Origin: Burkholderia oklahomensis C6786
Lineage (GTDB): Bacteria > Pseudomonadota > Gammaproteobacteria > Burkholderiales > Burkholderiaceae
Assembly: GCF_000959365.1 (NCBI RefSeq)
Contig: NZ_CP009556.1
Location: 1,984,001 to 2,048,000 of the forward strand
DNA length: 64,000 nucleotides
Reading direction: 5' to 3'
A model generated the notes under the pieces. It saw nothing but the letters and a program-made list of their open reading frames with translations. It did no database searches and was not told the origin of the DNA. Below, piece by piece: positions 36,528-44,484 of the stretch; the stretch's first letter is position 1; the number at the start of each line of letters is the position of its first letter. A program made the translations under genes and the position numbers.

Positions 36528-38927
36528 TCAAGACGGCCGATGCGCGCCCGGTCGCGTCCGCCCGCCGGGCGCGCCGCTTGCATGGCTCGCGTGCGACGCT
36601 GCGCGATCGAGCCATCCGAGCGCAACCCCCTTGAGCAGCTCCAGCGCGATCGCGAACCCGATCGTCGCGACCAGCACCGCCGCGATGATCCGTGGCGCGA
36701 GCGGCGCCATCAGCGTGCCGCTCGTCGTCAGTACGACGGCGAGCGCGACGTCGACGAGCGAAGAGGCGAAGAGCAGCGACCCCGGCCGTGCCCGCTGCAA
36801 TCGCCGGCGATCACGGATCACGTAGACGACCGCCTGGCTGTCGAACACGAGCGTGACGAACGCGAGGCTGCGCAGCGCGTCGACGGGCAGTGCATAGCGG
36901 AAATGCGCGACCGCCATCACCGCCGAGCCGAACGCGCATTGGCACAGGCCGATCGCCGCGGCGGCCAGCGTGATCCGCCGCATCCGCCACGCGTCGGGCG
37001 ACGCGGACGGCGTCACGCGATCGGTCGTCAACGCCATCGTGATGAAGTCGCCGGTGATGAGGAGCAGCGCCATCAGCATCGGCGTCAAGAGCGCGTGCCC
37101 CGTCATCAGGACGCCCGCCGCCAGGAACAGCACGAGATGGATTTTCTTCGCGAGCGCGTTCAGCGCATACGTCGTCAGGCGCTCGAACGCGCAGCGACCC
37201 TCGACGATCGCGGCGACGATGCCGTCGAGCCCCGGCTTCGTCAGCACGATCGCGGCCGCCTTCTTTGCGACGTCGGTCGCGGTCGACACCGCAACGCCGG
37301 CCTGCGCTTGCCGCAGCGCGGGCGCGTCGTTGACGCCGTCGCCGCACATCGCGACGACGTGCCCGTCGTCCTGGAACGCCTTCACCAGATGGAACTTGTC
37401 TTCCGGCAGCACTTCCGCGTAGACGTCGACGTCGTTCGGCGGACGCCGTGACCGGTTCACGTTCGCCGGCGTCGCGACGCCGGCGCCGAGCCCGACTGCG
37501 CGTGCGACGACGCGCGCCGTCGCCGCCGTGTCGCCCGTGACCATCACCGGGCGCACGCCCATCGTGCGCAATTGCGCGACGAGCGGCGCGGAATCGGCGC
37601 GCGGCGGATCGCCTAGGCCCACGTAGCCGACGATCTCGACGGGGCCGCCGTCGCGTCCGGCCGCGACGGCGAGCACGCGCAGGCCGCTTTGCGCGAGCGC
37701 GTCGACCGAGGCGGTGTCGACCTGCGCGCCGGCGGCGGCGGCGACCGCCGCGGGCGCACCCTTCAGCACGCGCAGCGTTCGCCCGTCGCCGACATCCACG
37801 CACGCGTCGGCAATCCGCCGGCCCGGGTCGAACGGCGTGAAGCGCACGACGCGCGCGCCCGCGAGCGCCGGCGACGGCCGCTCCGCGCTCGCGCGCCGGA
37901 TCGCCGCGTCGACGGCGTCCGCCGATCCTTCGGCGCTCGCGAGCGCCGCGTAGGCGAGCACGTCGTCCTCGCTCGCGTTCGGCGACACCGCGCGCACCGC
38001 GTCGACGCGCACCGCATTCGCAGTCAGCGTGCCGGTCTTGTCGACGCAAAGCACGTCGACGGCCGCCGCCTCGTGCAGCGCCGACAGGCGCGTCAGCAAG
38101 ACGCCGCCGCGCGCGAGACGCTGCGCGCCGAGCGCGGCGGCAAGCGTGAAAGTCGCCGGCAGCGCGACGGGAATCGAAGCGAGAATCGCCGTCAGCACGA
38201 GCGGCAGAATGCGCGGCAGCGGCATGTCGGCCGCGTGCGCGTACAGCACGAGCGCGACGACGATCGCGGCGTTCACCGCCGCGAGATTGCGCACGGCCGC
38301 GACGATCGCGCGCTGCTCGCTGCTGTCGCTGCCCGCGATCCGCACGAGCTCGGCGGTGCGGCCGAAGTAGGTGCGCGCGCCGGTGGCCGTCACTTCGGCG
38401 ACCGCGGCGCCCTGGCGCACGAGCCCGCCCGCGTAGGCGGGCGCGCGCGCCGCCGCTTCGACGGGCGCCGATTCGCCGGTGAGCGTCGACTGGTCGAGCA
38501 GCACGGCGCCGCTGATGATCCGGACGTCGGCCGGCACGATGGCGCCGAGCGTCAGCTTCACGGCATCGCCGGGCACGATCGACGCGGCCGGGACGCGGGT
38601 CCATCGGCCGTCGCGCCTGACCGACGCGGCCGGCGCGAGCCGCGCCTTCAGTACGTCCAGCACGCCGGCCGCGCGCGCTTCCTGAAACAGGCTGAGCGCG
38701 ACGTTGAAGATCAGGAGCGCACCGATGATGGTCGCCTCGAGCCGCTCGCCGATGATCAACTGCAGCACGATCGCCGCTTCGAGCATCCACGGGATCGGCG
38801 CCCAGAAGTGCGCGACGATGCGTCGCGACAGCGGCACGCGCGGCTCGGCGACTTCGTTCGCGCCGAATTGCGCGAGGCGCTGCGCGGCTTGGGTACTCGT
38901 CAGGCCTGGCGGATCATCGGCAATCAT
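36528..38927 (-). CDS. P-type ATPase, plasma-membrane proton pump type (P3A)
   Basis: Membrane ATPase of 799 residues resembling plasma-membrane H+-ATPases. Key motifs are LTGESAPVE, the phosphorylated Asp near D296 in CVDKTGTLTANAV, and CGDGVNDAPALRQAQAG. The helix-4 motif is ILASIPVALPATFTLAAALGAQ, typical of the P3A class. The N-terminal cytoplasmic part (LTSTQAAQRLAQFGANEV) is the usual P-ATPase entry. ATG at 38927 is chosen because upstream in-frame residues are Lys/Pro/Arg-rich noise. It is a single minus-strand gene, convergent with the DedA-like gene. Proton export under anoxia or acid would suit the block, by inference. Confidence 0.92.
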   Translation of the reverse strand: MIADDPPGLTSTQAAQRLAQFGANEVAEPRVPLSRRIVAHFWAPIPWMLEAAIVLQLIIGERLEATIIGALLIFNVALSLFQEARAAGVLDVLKARLAPAASVRRDGRWTRVPAASIVPGDAVKLTLGAIVPADVRIISGAVLLDQSTLTGESAPVEAAARAPAYAGGLVRQGAAVAEVTATGARTYFGRTAELVRIAGSDSSEQRAIVAAVRNLAAVNAAIVVALVLYAHAADMPLPRILPLVLTAILASIPVALPATFTLAAALGAQRLARGGVLLTRLSALHEAAAVDVLCVDKTGTLTANAVRVDAVRAVSPNASEDDVLAYAALASAEGSADAVDAAIRRASAERPSPALAGARVVRFTPFDPGRRIADACVDVGDGRTLRVLKGAPAAVAAAAGAQVDTASVDALAQSGLRVLAVAAGRDGGPVEIVGYVGLGDPPRADSAPLVAQLRTMGVRPVMVTGDTAATARVVARAVGLGAGVATPANVNRSRRPPNDVDVYAEVLPEDKFHLVKAFQDDGHVVAMCGDGVNDAPALRQAQAGVAVSTATDVAKKAAAIVLTKPGLDGIVAAIVEGRCAFERLTTYALNALAKKIHLVLFLAAGVLMTGHALLTPMLMALLLITGDFITMALTTDRVTPSASPDAWRMRRITLAAAAIGLCQCAFGSAVMAVAHFRYALPVDALRSLAFVTLVFDSQAVVYVIRDRRRLQRARPGSLLFASSLVDVALAVVLTTSGTLMAPLAPRIIAAVLVATIGFAIALELLKGVALGWLDRAASHASHASGAPGGRTRPGAHRPS

Positions 38928-39516
38928 CGTGGCGGCTCGGCGATGCGTTTGCGTCGCGGCGTCGCGGTCGCGCGCATCTCGCGAACGCAAACGCAAAAGA
39001 AGGCGAGGCGCCGGACGGGCCGCGTGCGACTTCGATGTCGGCTTCGGCCTTGGCTTCGATGACGACTGCGGCTTCGGCTTCGGCGTCTGGACTCCGATCG
39101 GTCGAACGCAACGCGCGCCCCGGCGGTCGACGAGCCTCCGCACGGCATTCGCTGCGGCCGAACGCGGGCCAACGGCGAGTGTCGATGCTTCGTCGCGTCA
39201 TCACGCCCGACGCGACGACGAATCGCACCGCAATCGACGGCGCGCCGGCCCGTCGCATCGCCGCGCGGTCGACATGCGCCGGCCGGCTAGCGAACGCAGG
39301 CGGCAGCGGGGTCTCGATGTTCGGCTCGCGCGGCTGCAAGATGGCCTCCCGGTCGACGATCCGTCGTCGCGGTTCGATTCTGAATGCGGCCACGGGGCGG
39401 CGATTGACGCAGGTCAAAGCCCATCCGGGCGCAACACCTAGGCTAGTTTCGCATGCGATCGATGCGGCGAGCCGGCGAACATTCGGCATTGCGCGCCGAT
39501 CGAGGAGCGAAGCGAA
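38928..39516. other. Divergent intergenic region with FNR-like box
   Basis: About 590 bases between the proton ATPase and archease. No gene is supported. It holds the FNR-like box at 39404-39417. The ATPase promoter should lie in the left part, but I see no clear box there. Confidence 0.5.
39404..39417. promoter_or_regulatory. FNR-like box before archease/rtcB
   Basis: TTGACGCAGGTCAA carries palindromic FNR half-sites with eight of ten consensus positions. TAGGCT near 39439-39444 is a possible -10 at class II spacing. Archease starts at 39517. Confidence 0.5.
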
Positions 39517-39936
39517 GTGACCGCACTTTGGGAACATTTCCAGCATGGCGCGGATATCGGCGTGCGCGGCGTCGGCGAGACGCTCGCGCAGGCCTACGAG
39601 CAGGCCGCGCTCGCGCTGACGGCGATCGTCGCGAATCCCGCGTCGGTGCGGCCGCTGCGCGCGTTCGAGCTCGCCTGCGCGGAGACCGACCGCGAGCTGC
39701 TGCTCGTCGACTGGCTCAACGCAATCGTCTACGAAATGGCGGTACGCAAGATGCTCTTCAGCCATTTCGACGTGACGCTCGCCGACGACGGCCTGCGCGC
39801 GCACATCGCGGGCGAGCCGGTCGATGTCGCGCGGCATCGTCCGGCCGTCGAGCCGAAGGGCGCGACCTACACGGCGCTGCGCGTGGACCGGCTCGACGAC
39901 GGCGCGTGGATCGCGGAATGCGTCGTCGACGTCTGA
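39517..39936 (+). CDS. Archease (RtcB activating protein)
   Basis: Small acidic protein of 139 residues that speeds RtcB guanylylation and turnover. It matches archease in length and in features: the N-terminal ADIGVRGVGETLAQAYEQAA, the central LLLVDWLNAIVYEM, and acidic residues at the C-terminus (ECVVDV). The start is GTG at 39517 with GGAG about twelve bases upstream. The gene lies 13 bases before rtcB, the usual bacterial pairing. The upstream FNR-like box suggests expression at low oxygen. Confidence 0.9.
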   Translation: MTALWEHFQHGADIGVRGVGETLAQAYEQAALALTAIVANPASVRPLRAFELACAETDRELLLVDWLNAIVYEMAVRKMLFSHFDVTLADDGLRAHIAGEPVDVARHRPAVEPKGATYTALRVDRLDDGAWIAECVVDV

Positions 39937-39949
39937 ACGGAGCCTGCCG

Positions 39950-41383
39950 ATGGACCTGACTCGGCTGGAGCAGCACGGCGAGTTCGAATGGCGCATTCCG
40001 CCGACGGGCGGCATGCGCGTGCCCGGCATCGTCTATGCGGACCGCAAGCTGATCGGCGACATGGACCAGAAGGTGTACGAACAGGTCTGCAACGTCGCGA
40101 CGCTGCCGGGCATCGTCGCCGCGTCGTTCGCGATGCCGGACGCGCACTGGGGATACGGCTTCCCGATCGGCGGCGTCGCGGCGTTCGATGCGCACGCGGG
40201 CGGCGTGATCTCGGCGGGCGGGGTCGGTTTCGACATCTCGTGCGGCGTGCGCACGTTGCATACGGGGCTTGCGCGCGAGGACATCGACGCAGTGAAAGGA
40301 AAGCTCGCCGACGCGCTGTTCACGCACATCCCGGCGGGCGTCGGCAGCACCGGGCGGCTCAGACTGTCGGCCGCGAAAACGGACGACATGCTGACGGGCG
40401 GCGCCGCGTGGGCCGTCAAGCAGGGCTACGGGACGCCGCTCGATCTCGAGCGCATCGAGGAGGGCGGCGTGATGCGGCACGCGAAGCCGTCCGCGGTGTC
40501 GGCGCTCGCGAAGAAGCGCCAGCGCGACGAGATGGGCACGCTCGGCTCCGGCAACCACTATCTCGAAGTGCAGGAGATCGCCGACATCTACGATCCGGCG
40601 TGCGCGCAGCGCTACGGACTGCAGCGCGGGCAGGTCGTCGTGACGATCCACTGCGGATCGCGCGGGCTCGGACACCAGATCGGCACCGAATTCCTGAAGG
40701 AGATGGTGATCGCCGCGAAAAGCCACGGCATCGCGCTGCCCGACCGCGAGCTCGCGTGCGCGCCGATTCTGTCGGATCTCGGCGAGCGCTATCTGGGCGC
40801 GATGCGCGCGGCGATCAACTGCGCGCTCGCGAACCGGCAGATCCTCACGCATCTGACCCGGGAAGTCTTCGAGAAGGTGCTGCCGGCCGCGCAACTGACC
40901 CTGCTTTACGACGTGTCGCACAACACGTGCAAGGTCGAAGAGCACGTGATCGACGGTCGCCGCCGGCAGCTCTACGTCCATCGCAAGGGCGCGACGCGCG
41001 CGTTCGGACCCGGCCATCCGGCGCTGCCCGACGCGCTGCGCGACGCCGGCCAGCCGGTGCTGATCGGCGGTAGCATGGGAACAGCGTCGTACATCCTCGC
41101 CGGCGCGGATGCGGCGGGCGGCGAACGCGCGTTCGGCTCCGCGTGCCACGGCGCGGGCCGCAGCATGAGCCGCTTCGCGGCCGCACGGCGCTGGCGCGGC
41201 CGGGCGCTCGTCGACGAGCTCGCGAGCCGCGGCATCCTGATCCGCAGCCCGTCGGACCGCGGCGTCGCCGAGGAGGCGCCGGGCGCGTACAAGGATGTCG
41301 GCGCGGTCGTCGACGCGGCCGCTGAGGCCGGGCTCGCGCGCAAGGTCGCGCGGCTCGTGCCGATCGTCTGCATCAAGGGTTGA
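39950..41383 (+). CDS. rtcB: RNA-splicing ligase RtcB
   Basis: GTP- and Mn-dependent ligase of 477 residues that joins 2',3'-cyclic phosphate (or 3'-phosphate) to 5'-OH RNA ends. Metal-site motifs are visible: MPDAHWGYGFPIGGV, GGVGFDISCGVRT (metal Cys), GSGNHYLEVQ and IHCGSRGLGHQ. The His that accepts GMP is in CHGAGRSMSR. ATG at 39950 follows archease by 13 bases. In bacteria RtcB repairs cut RNAs, including tRNA and rRNA, after stress. Here it sits in the low-oxygen block without the RtcA/RtcR partners known from E. coli, so it may obey FNR rather than RtcR. Confidence 0.95.
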   Translation: MDLTRLEQHGEFEWRIPPTGGMRVPGIVYADRKLIGDMDQKVYEQVCNVATLPGIVAASFAMPDAHWGYGFPIGGVAAFDAHAGGVISAGGVGFDISCGVRTLHTGLAREDIDAVKGKLADALFTHIPAGVGSTGRLRLSAAKTDDMLTGGAAWAVKQGYGTPLDLERIEEGGVMRHAKPSAVSALAKKRQRDEMGTLGSGNHYLEVQEIADIYDPACAQRYGLQRGQVVVTIHCGSRGLGHQIGTEFLKEMVIAAKSHGIALPDRELACAPILSDLGERYLGAMRAAINCALANRQILTHLTREVFEKVLPAAQLTLLYDVSHNTCKVEEHVIDGRRRQLYVHRKGATRAFGPGHPALPDALRDAGQPVLIGGSMGTASYILAGADAAGGERAFGSACHGAGRSMSRFAAARRWRGRALVDELASRGILIRSPSDRGVAEEAPGAYKDVGAVVDAAAEAGLARKVARLVPIVCIKG

Positions 41384-41440
41384 CGCGATGCGTCGACCCG
41401 GAGCGAAACGAGCGACCTCAACCGGAACGGGAGAAAAGCC

Positions 41441-41701
41441 ATGTCCATGAAGCTCAATTCCGCATCGCACCCCGCCAGTGCGACCGAAATTCGCGACATC
41501 GTCGGGCCGATCGAAGACGACGTCATCGCGAAGATCCTCGAAATCGAACCGACGAGCACCGAGGTGCTCGATGCATACACGTGGTTCAGATCCGACGAAC
41601 GCCTGCAGTTCCGCCTCGATCGCGAACCGCATGGCCGGACCGCACGCGTGGTCGAGATACTGGAGCGCGAGGAGCCGGACGGCGACGACATGCGCCAGTG
41701 A
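41441..41701 (+). CDS. Small conserved hypothetical protein
   Basis: Acidic protein of 86 residues with no recognised domain. The central IRDIVGPIEDDVIAKILEIEPTS looks helical, as in small DNA- or partner-binding proteins. GGGAGA precedes ATG 41441. It starts 57 bases after rtcB on the same strand and may be the third gene of that operon. Short acidic proteins of this kind occur in Burkholderia low-oxygen loci, but I cannot name the family. Confidence 0.65.
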   Translation: MSMKLNSASHPASATEIRDIVGPIEDDVIAKILEIEPTSTEVLDAYTWFRSDERLQFRLDREPHGRTARVVEILEREEPDGDDMRQ

Positions 41702-41822
41702 ATCCGCGCATTCGAATGCGGCGCGAGTGGGGCGGACGCAAGCGCACCGCGCCCGCGCCGCACGAATGCATTTGCGATTGCGACAAACTCAGTCATCGTC
41801 GGGAACAGGCAGGCGAATCGTC

Positions 41823-42521
41823 ATGGTCAAGGTGAACCGCAACTTTCGGACCATGTCCGCCGGACCGCCGGCAACGCCTCCCGCCGCCCGCGGGCAGGCG
41901 CCCGGCAAGCCGCCGCGCCAGCGGGCGCTGCGGGCGTTCCTGTCCGCGCGCGTCGGCGCCGAATGGGCTTCGGTGCGCGCGGAACTCGCGCACCGCTTCC
42001 CCGAGCAGCCCGACGTTCCGGCCGACCTCGTGGCGACGCATACGTCGTCGAAGCACGGGCGCGTTCGCGTCCACGCCGCGCACGGCGTCGTCGTCGCGCT
42101 CGAGGACGCGAACTGCGCGTTCTACGTCCATCCGGAGCTCGGCACGCTGATGCGCAACGCCGCGCTCGCGTCGCGCGTGCAGCGCGAGAAGGAACGCGAA
42201 GCGCGCCGTGTGGAGGAACTGCACGCGCGGATGCGTCCGGTGTCCGCGCACACGCAGGCGCACAAGATCGGACCCGCATGGTATCTGGTCGAACTCGACT
42301 ATCTGCCGTTTCCGCGCCGAGAAGCCGCCGATACGGGCGCGCGTCATGCGCACGAGCACGAGACCGTGTTCGACGCGGTGCTGGGCCGCGTCGTCGATGC
42401 GTCGGACCGCTTCGACCTCGAGCACATTTACGGACGGCGCGGCGTGTACGGTGCACGCAAGCGCGAGCTGTCGTACCGCGAGCTGCGCGATCTCGGCTTG
42501 CTTTCGTCAGTCAAGACTTGA
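41823..42521 (+). CDS. Hypothetical protein, basic N-terminus
   Basis: Protein of 232 residues that I do not recognise. The N-terminus is low-complexity Pro/Ala/Arg. From residue 40 the sequence looks folded, with an alpha-beta pattern (RVRVHAAHGVVVALEDANCAFY) followed by a charged helix (VQREKEREARRVEELHARM) and a C-terminal segment with DRFDLEHIYGRRGVYG. No signal peptide or membrane helix is seen. ATG at 41823 has only a weak site. It is on the same strand as the rtcB group, 121 bases behind the 86-residue gene. Confidence 0.6.
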   Translation: MVKVNRNFRTMSAGPPATPPAARGQAPGKPPRQRALRAFLSARVGAEWASVRAELAHRFPEQPDVPADLVATHTSSKHGRVRVHAAHGVVVALEDANCAFYVHPELGTLMRNAALASRVQREKEREARRVEELHARMRPVSAHTQAHKIGPAWYLVELDYLPFPRREAADTGARHAHEHETVFDAVLGRVVDASDRFDLEHIYGRRGVYGARKRELSYRELRDLGLLSSVKT

Positions 42522-42576
42522 CGGACGGATGGGCCCCCGGAAGGGACGACGCATGATGCGCGGACACGTCCGGACC

Positions 42577-42590
42577 TTGATCGTAATCAA
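42577..42590. promoter_or_regulatory. Perfect FNR/ANR box before GYD protein gene
   Basis: TTGATCGTAATCAA matches TTGAT-N4-ATCAA at all ten positions. It ends 60 bases before the GYD gene at 42651, a distance that fits a class II promoter. It is the best FNR-like site in the window. Confidence 0.7.
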
Positions 42591-42650
42591 TGGATGCCCG
42601 ATCCGATGCGCAATGCTTGAACGTATCGATGAGCGTGCAAGGAGACGACT

Positions 42651-42950
42651 ATGCCGGACTTCGTACTGTTGACGCGTTTGTCTCCGGAGGGACTGAAATC
42701 GCCGTCGAGCATGGAGACGCTCGAGAAACGCGCGGTCAAGGAAATCGAGGAAGCGTGCCCGGGCATCGAATGGCGGCACAGCTACGCGATCCTCGGGCCA
42801 TACGATTATCTCGACGTGTTTTCCGCGCCGGACATCGAGACGGCGTTCAAGGTGTCGGCGATCCTGCGCACGCTCGGACGCTCGCACGCCGAAGTATGGG
42901 CCGCGACCGAATGGCGCGCGTTCAAGGCAATCATCGAATCGATCGGCTGA
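42651..42950 (+). CDS. GYD domain-containing protein
   Basis: Protein of 99 residues that matches the small GYD family of ferredoxin-like-fold proteins. The family motif appears as ILGPYDYLDVFSAPD in the middle, and the N-terminus MPDFVLLTRLSPEGL is typical. Function is unknown; members are often dimeric and sit near stress or sulfur-metabolism genes. CAAGGAGAC precedes ATG 42651. It has its own perfect FNR box, so its expression at low oxygen is one of the firmest regulatory predictions here. Confidence 0.88.
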   Translation: MPDFVLLTRLSPEGLKSPSSMETLEKRAVKEIEEACPGIEWRHSYAILGPYDYLDVFSAPDIETAFKVSAILRTLGRSHAEVWAATEWRAFKAIIESIG

Positions 42951-43098
42951 TCGCGGCCGATTGAAGCCGATCGATTGAAGCAGGCCGATGCGGGAGAGGC
43001 GCAGCCGACCGCTGCGCGACGGCCCGCATCGCCTAACGAGTGGCGAATGGCCGTTTCATTGGAGGAGCGCGAGCCGGATCGGTCCGCGCGTTGATGCG

Positions 43099-44229
43099 AT
43101 GAATGAAGCCGACGGCACGCGCGACGCTCGCGTGCGCCTTTTCCTCTGCGGAGACGTGATGACGGGCCGCGGCATCGACCAGATCCTGCCGCACCCGTGC
43201 GATCCTCAGCTGTACGAATGCTATTGCCGGTCGGCGCGCGACTACGTGCGCCTGGCCGAGCTCGCAAACGGCAAGCTGCCCGTGTGCGTCGACTACGCGT
43301 ATCCGTGGGGCGACGCGCTCGCGGAGCTCGACCGTGTGCAGCCGCACGCGCGGATCATCAATCTGGAGACCGCGGTCACGACGAGCGACGACCATTGGCC
43401 GGACAAATCGGTGCTATATCGGATGCATCCGCGCAACATCGACTGCGTGTCGAGCGCGCGCATCGACTGTTGCGTGCTCGCGAACAATCATTCGCTCGAC
43501 TGGGGGCGCGCCGGCCTCGCCGACACGCTGGAGACGCTGCATCAGGCCGGCATCCGGACCACCGGCGCAGGCGACGACGACGCGCGCGCGGCCGAGCCGG
43601 CCACGCTCGACCTGCCGGGCGGACGCCGAATCTGCGTCTACGCGTACGCGGTCGAGACGAGCGGCGTGCCGCCGTCGTGGGCCGCGACCGCACGGCGCAG
43701 CGGCCTGAACTATCTGGCGAATCTGTCGTCCGAGCGCGCGACGCTGATCGGCGAACGGATCGCCGCGCAGCGACGCGCGGGGGATCTCGTCGTCGTTTCG
43801 CTCCATTGGGGCGGCAACTGGAGATTCGAGATCGGCGACGACGAGCACGCGTTCGCGCACCGGCTGATCGACACGGGCGCGGCCGACATCGTCTATGGCC
43901 ATTCGTCGCACCACGTCAAAGGCGTCGAGATATACCGCGGGCGGCTGATTCTCTACGGCTGCGGCGATTTTCTGAACGACTACGAAGGCATCCACGGCCA
44001 TCAGCAATTTCGGCCCGATCTCACGCTGATGTACTTTCCGGTGCTCGACGCGGACAGCGGAGCGCTCGTCGAACTGTCGGCGGTGCCGATGCAGATTCGC
44101 AACCTGCGGCTGCAGCACGCGCCCGCCGAAGCGAAGACCTGGCTGCACGCGGTGCTCGAGCGCGAAAGCCGGAGGTTCGGCACGCATGTGTCGGCGTGCG
44201 ATGCCGATGCGCTGCATCTGCATTGGTGA
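43099..44229 (+). CDS. CapA family (poly-gamma-glutamate synthesis-like) metallophosphatase-fold protein
   Basis: Protein of 376 residues in the CapA family, which has a calcineurin-like metal-dependent fold. Characteristic segments are LFLCGDVMTGRGIDQ, RIINLETAVT, VLANNHSLDWG, VVSLHWGGNW and VYGHSSHHVKGVEIY, covering the D, N, H metal ligands. No signal peptide is seen at ATG 43099; an earlier in-frame start (42988) would add an Arg-rich leader. True poly-glutamate operons (capBC) are absent, so the role is uncertain and may be hydrolysis of a phosphoester or amide. It is the last plus-strand gene before the biosynthetic cluster. Confidence 0.85.
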   Translation: MNEADGTRDARVRLFLCGDVMTGRGIDQILPHPCDPQLYECYCRSARDYVRLAELANGKLPVCVDYAYPWGDALAELDRVQPHARIINLETAVTTSDDHWPDKSVLYRMHPRNIDCVSSARIDCCVLANNHSLDWGRAGLADTLETLHQAGIRTTGAGDDDARAAEPATLDLPGGRRICVYAYAVETSGVPPSWAATARRSGLNYLANLSSERATLIGERIAAQRRAGDLVVVSLHWGGNWRFEIGDDEHAFAHRLIDTGAADIVYGHSSHHVKGVEIYRGRLILYGCGDFLNDYEGIHGHQQFRPDLTLMYFPVLDADSGALVELSAVPMQIRNLRLQHAPAEAKTWLHAVLERESRRFGTHVSACDADALHLHW

Positions 44230-44484
44230 GACGGCTTCGGTGGATGTGCGTCGCAAATGCGTCGAGGCACGGCGCGGCCGAGCTTCGACGCGATCGTCGG
44301 GCGGTTGCAGCGCGATCGTCTGCCGTTCGTTCCGATCCTGGCGACATCCAATTCCGGCGCCGGTCACTCGCGTATTTCGCGTGCGATCGAGCGGGCCGGG
44401 GCCAATCGCAGCGCGCCGATATCGACCGACGAGCATCGTCCATGAACCGGCATGGCATCGCTCGGCCCATGCTGCTGCGCAGAT

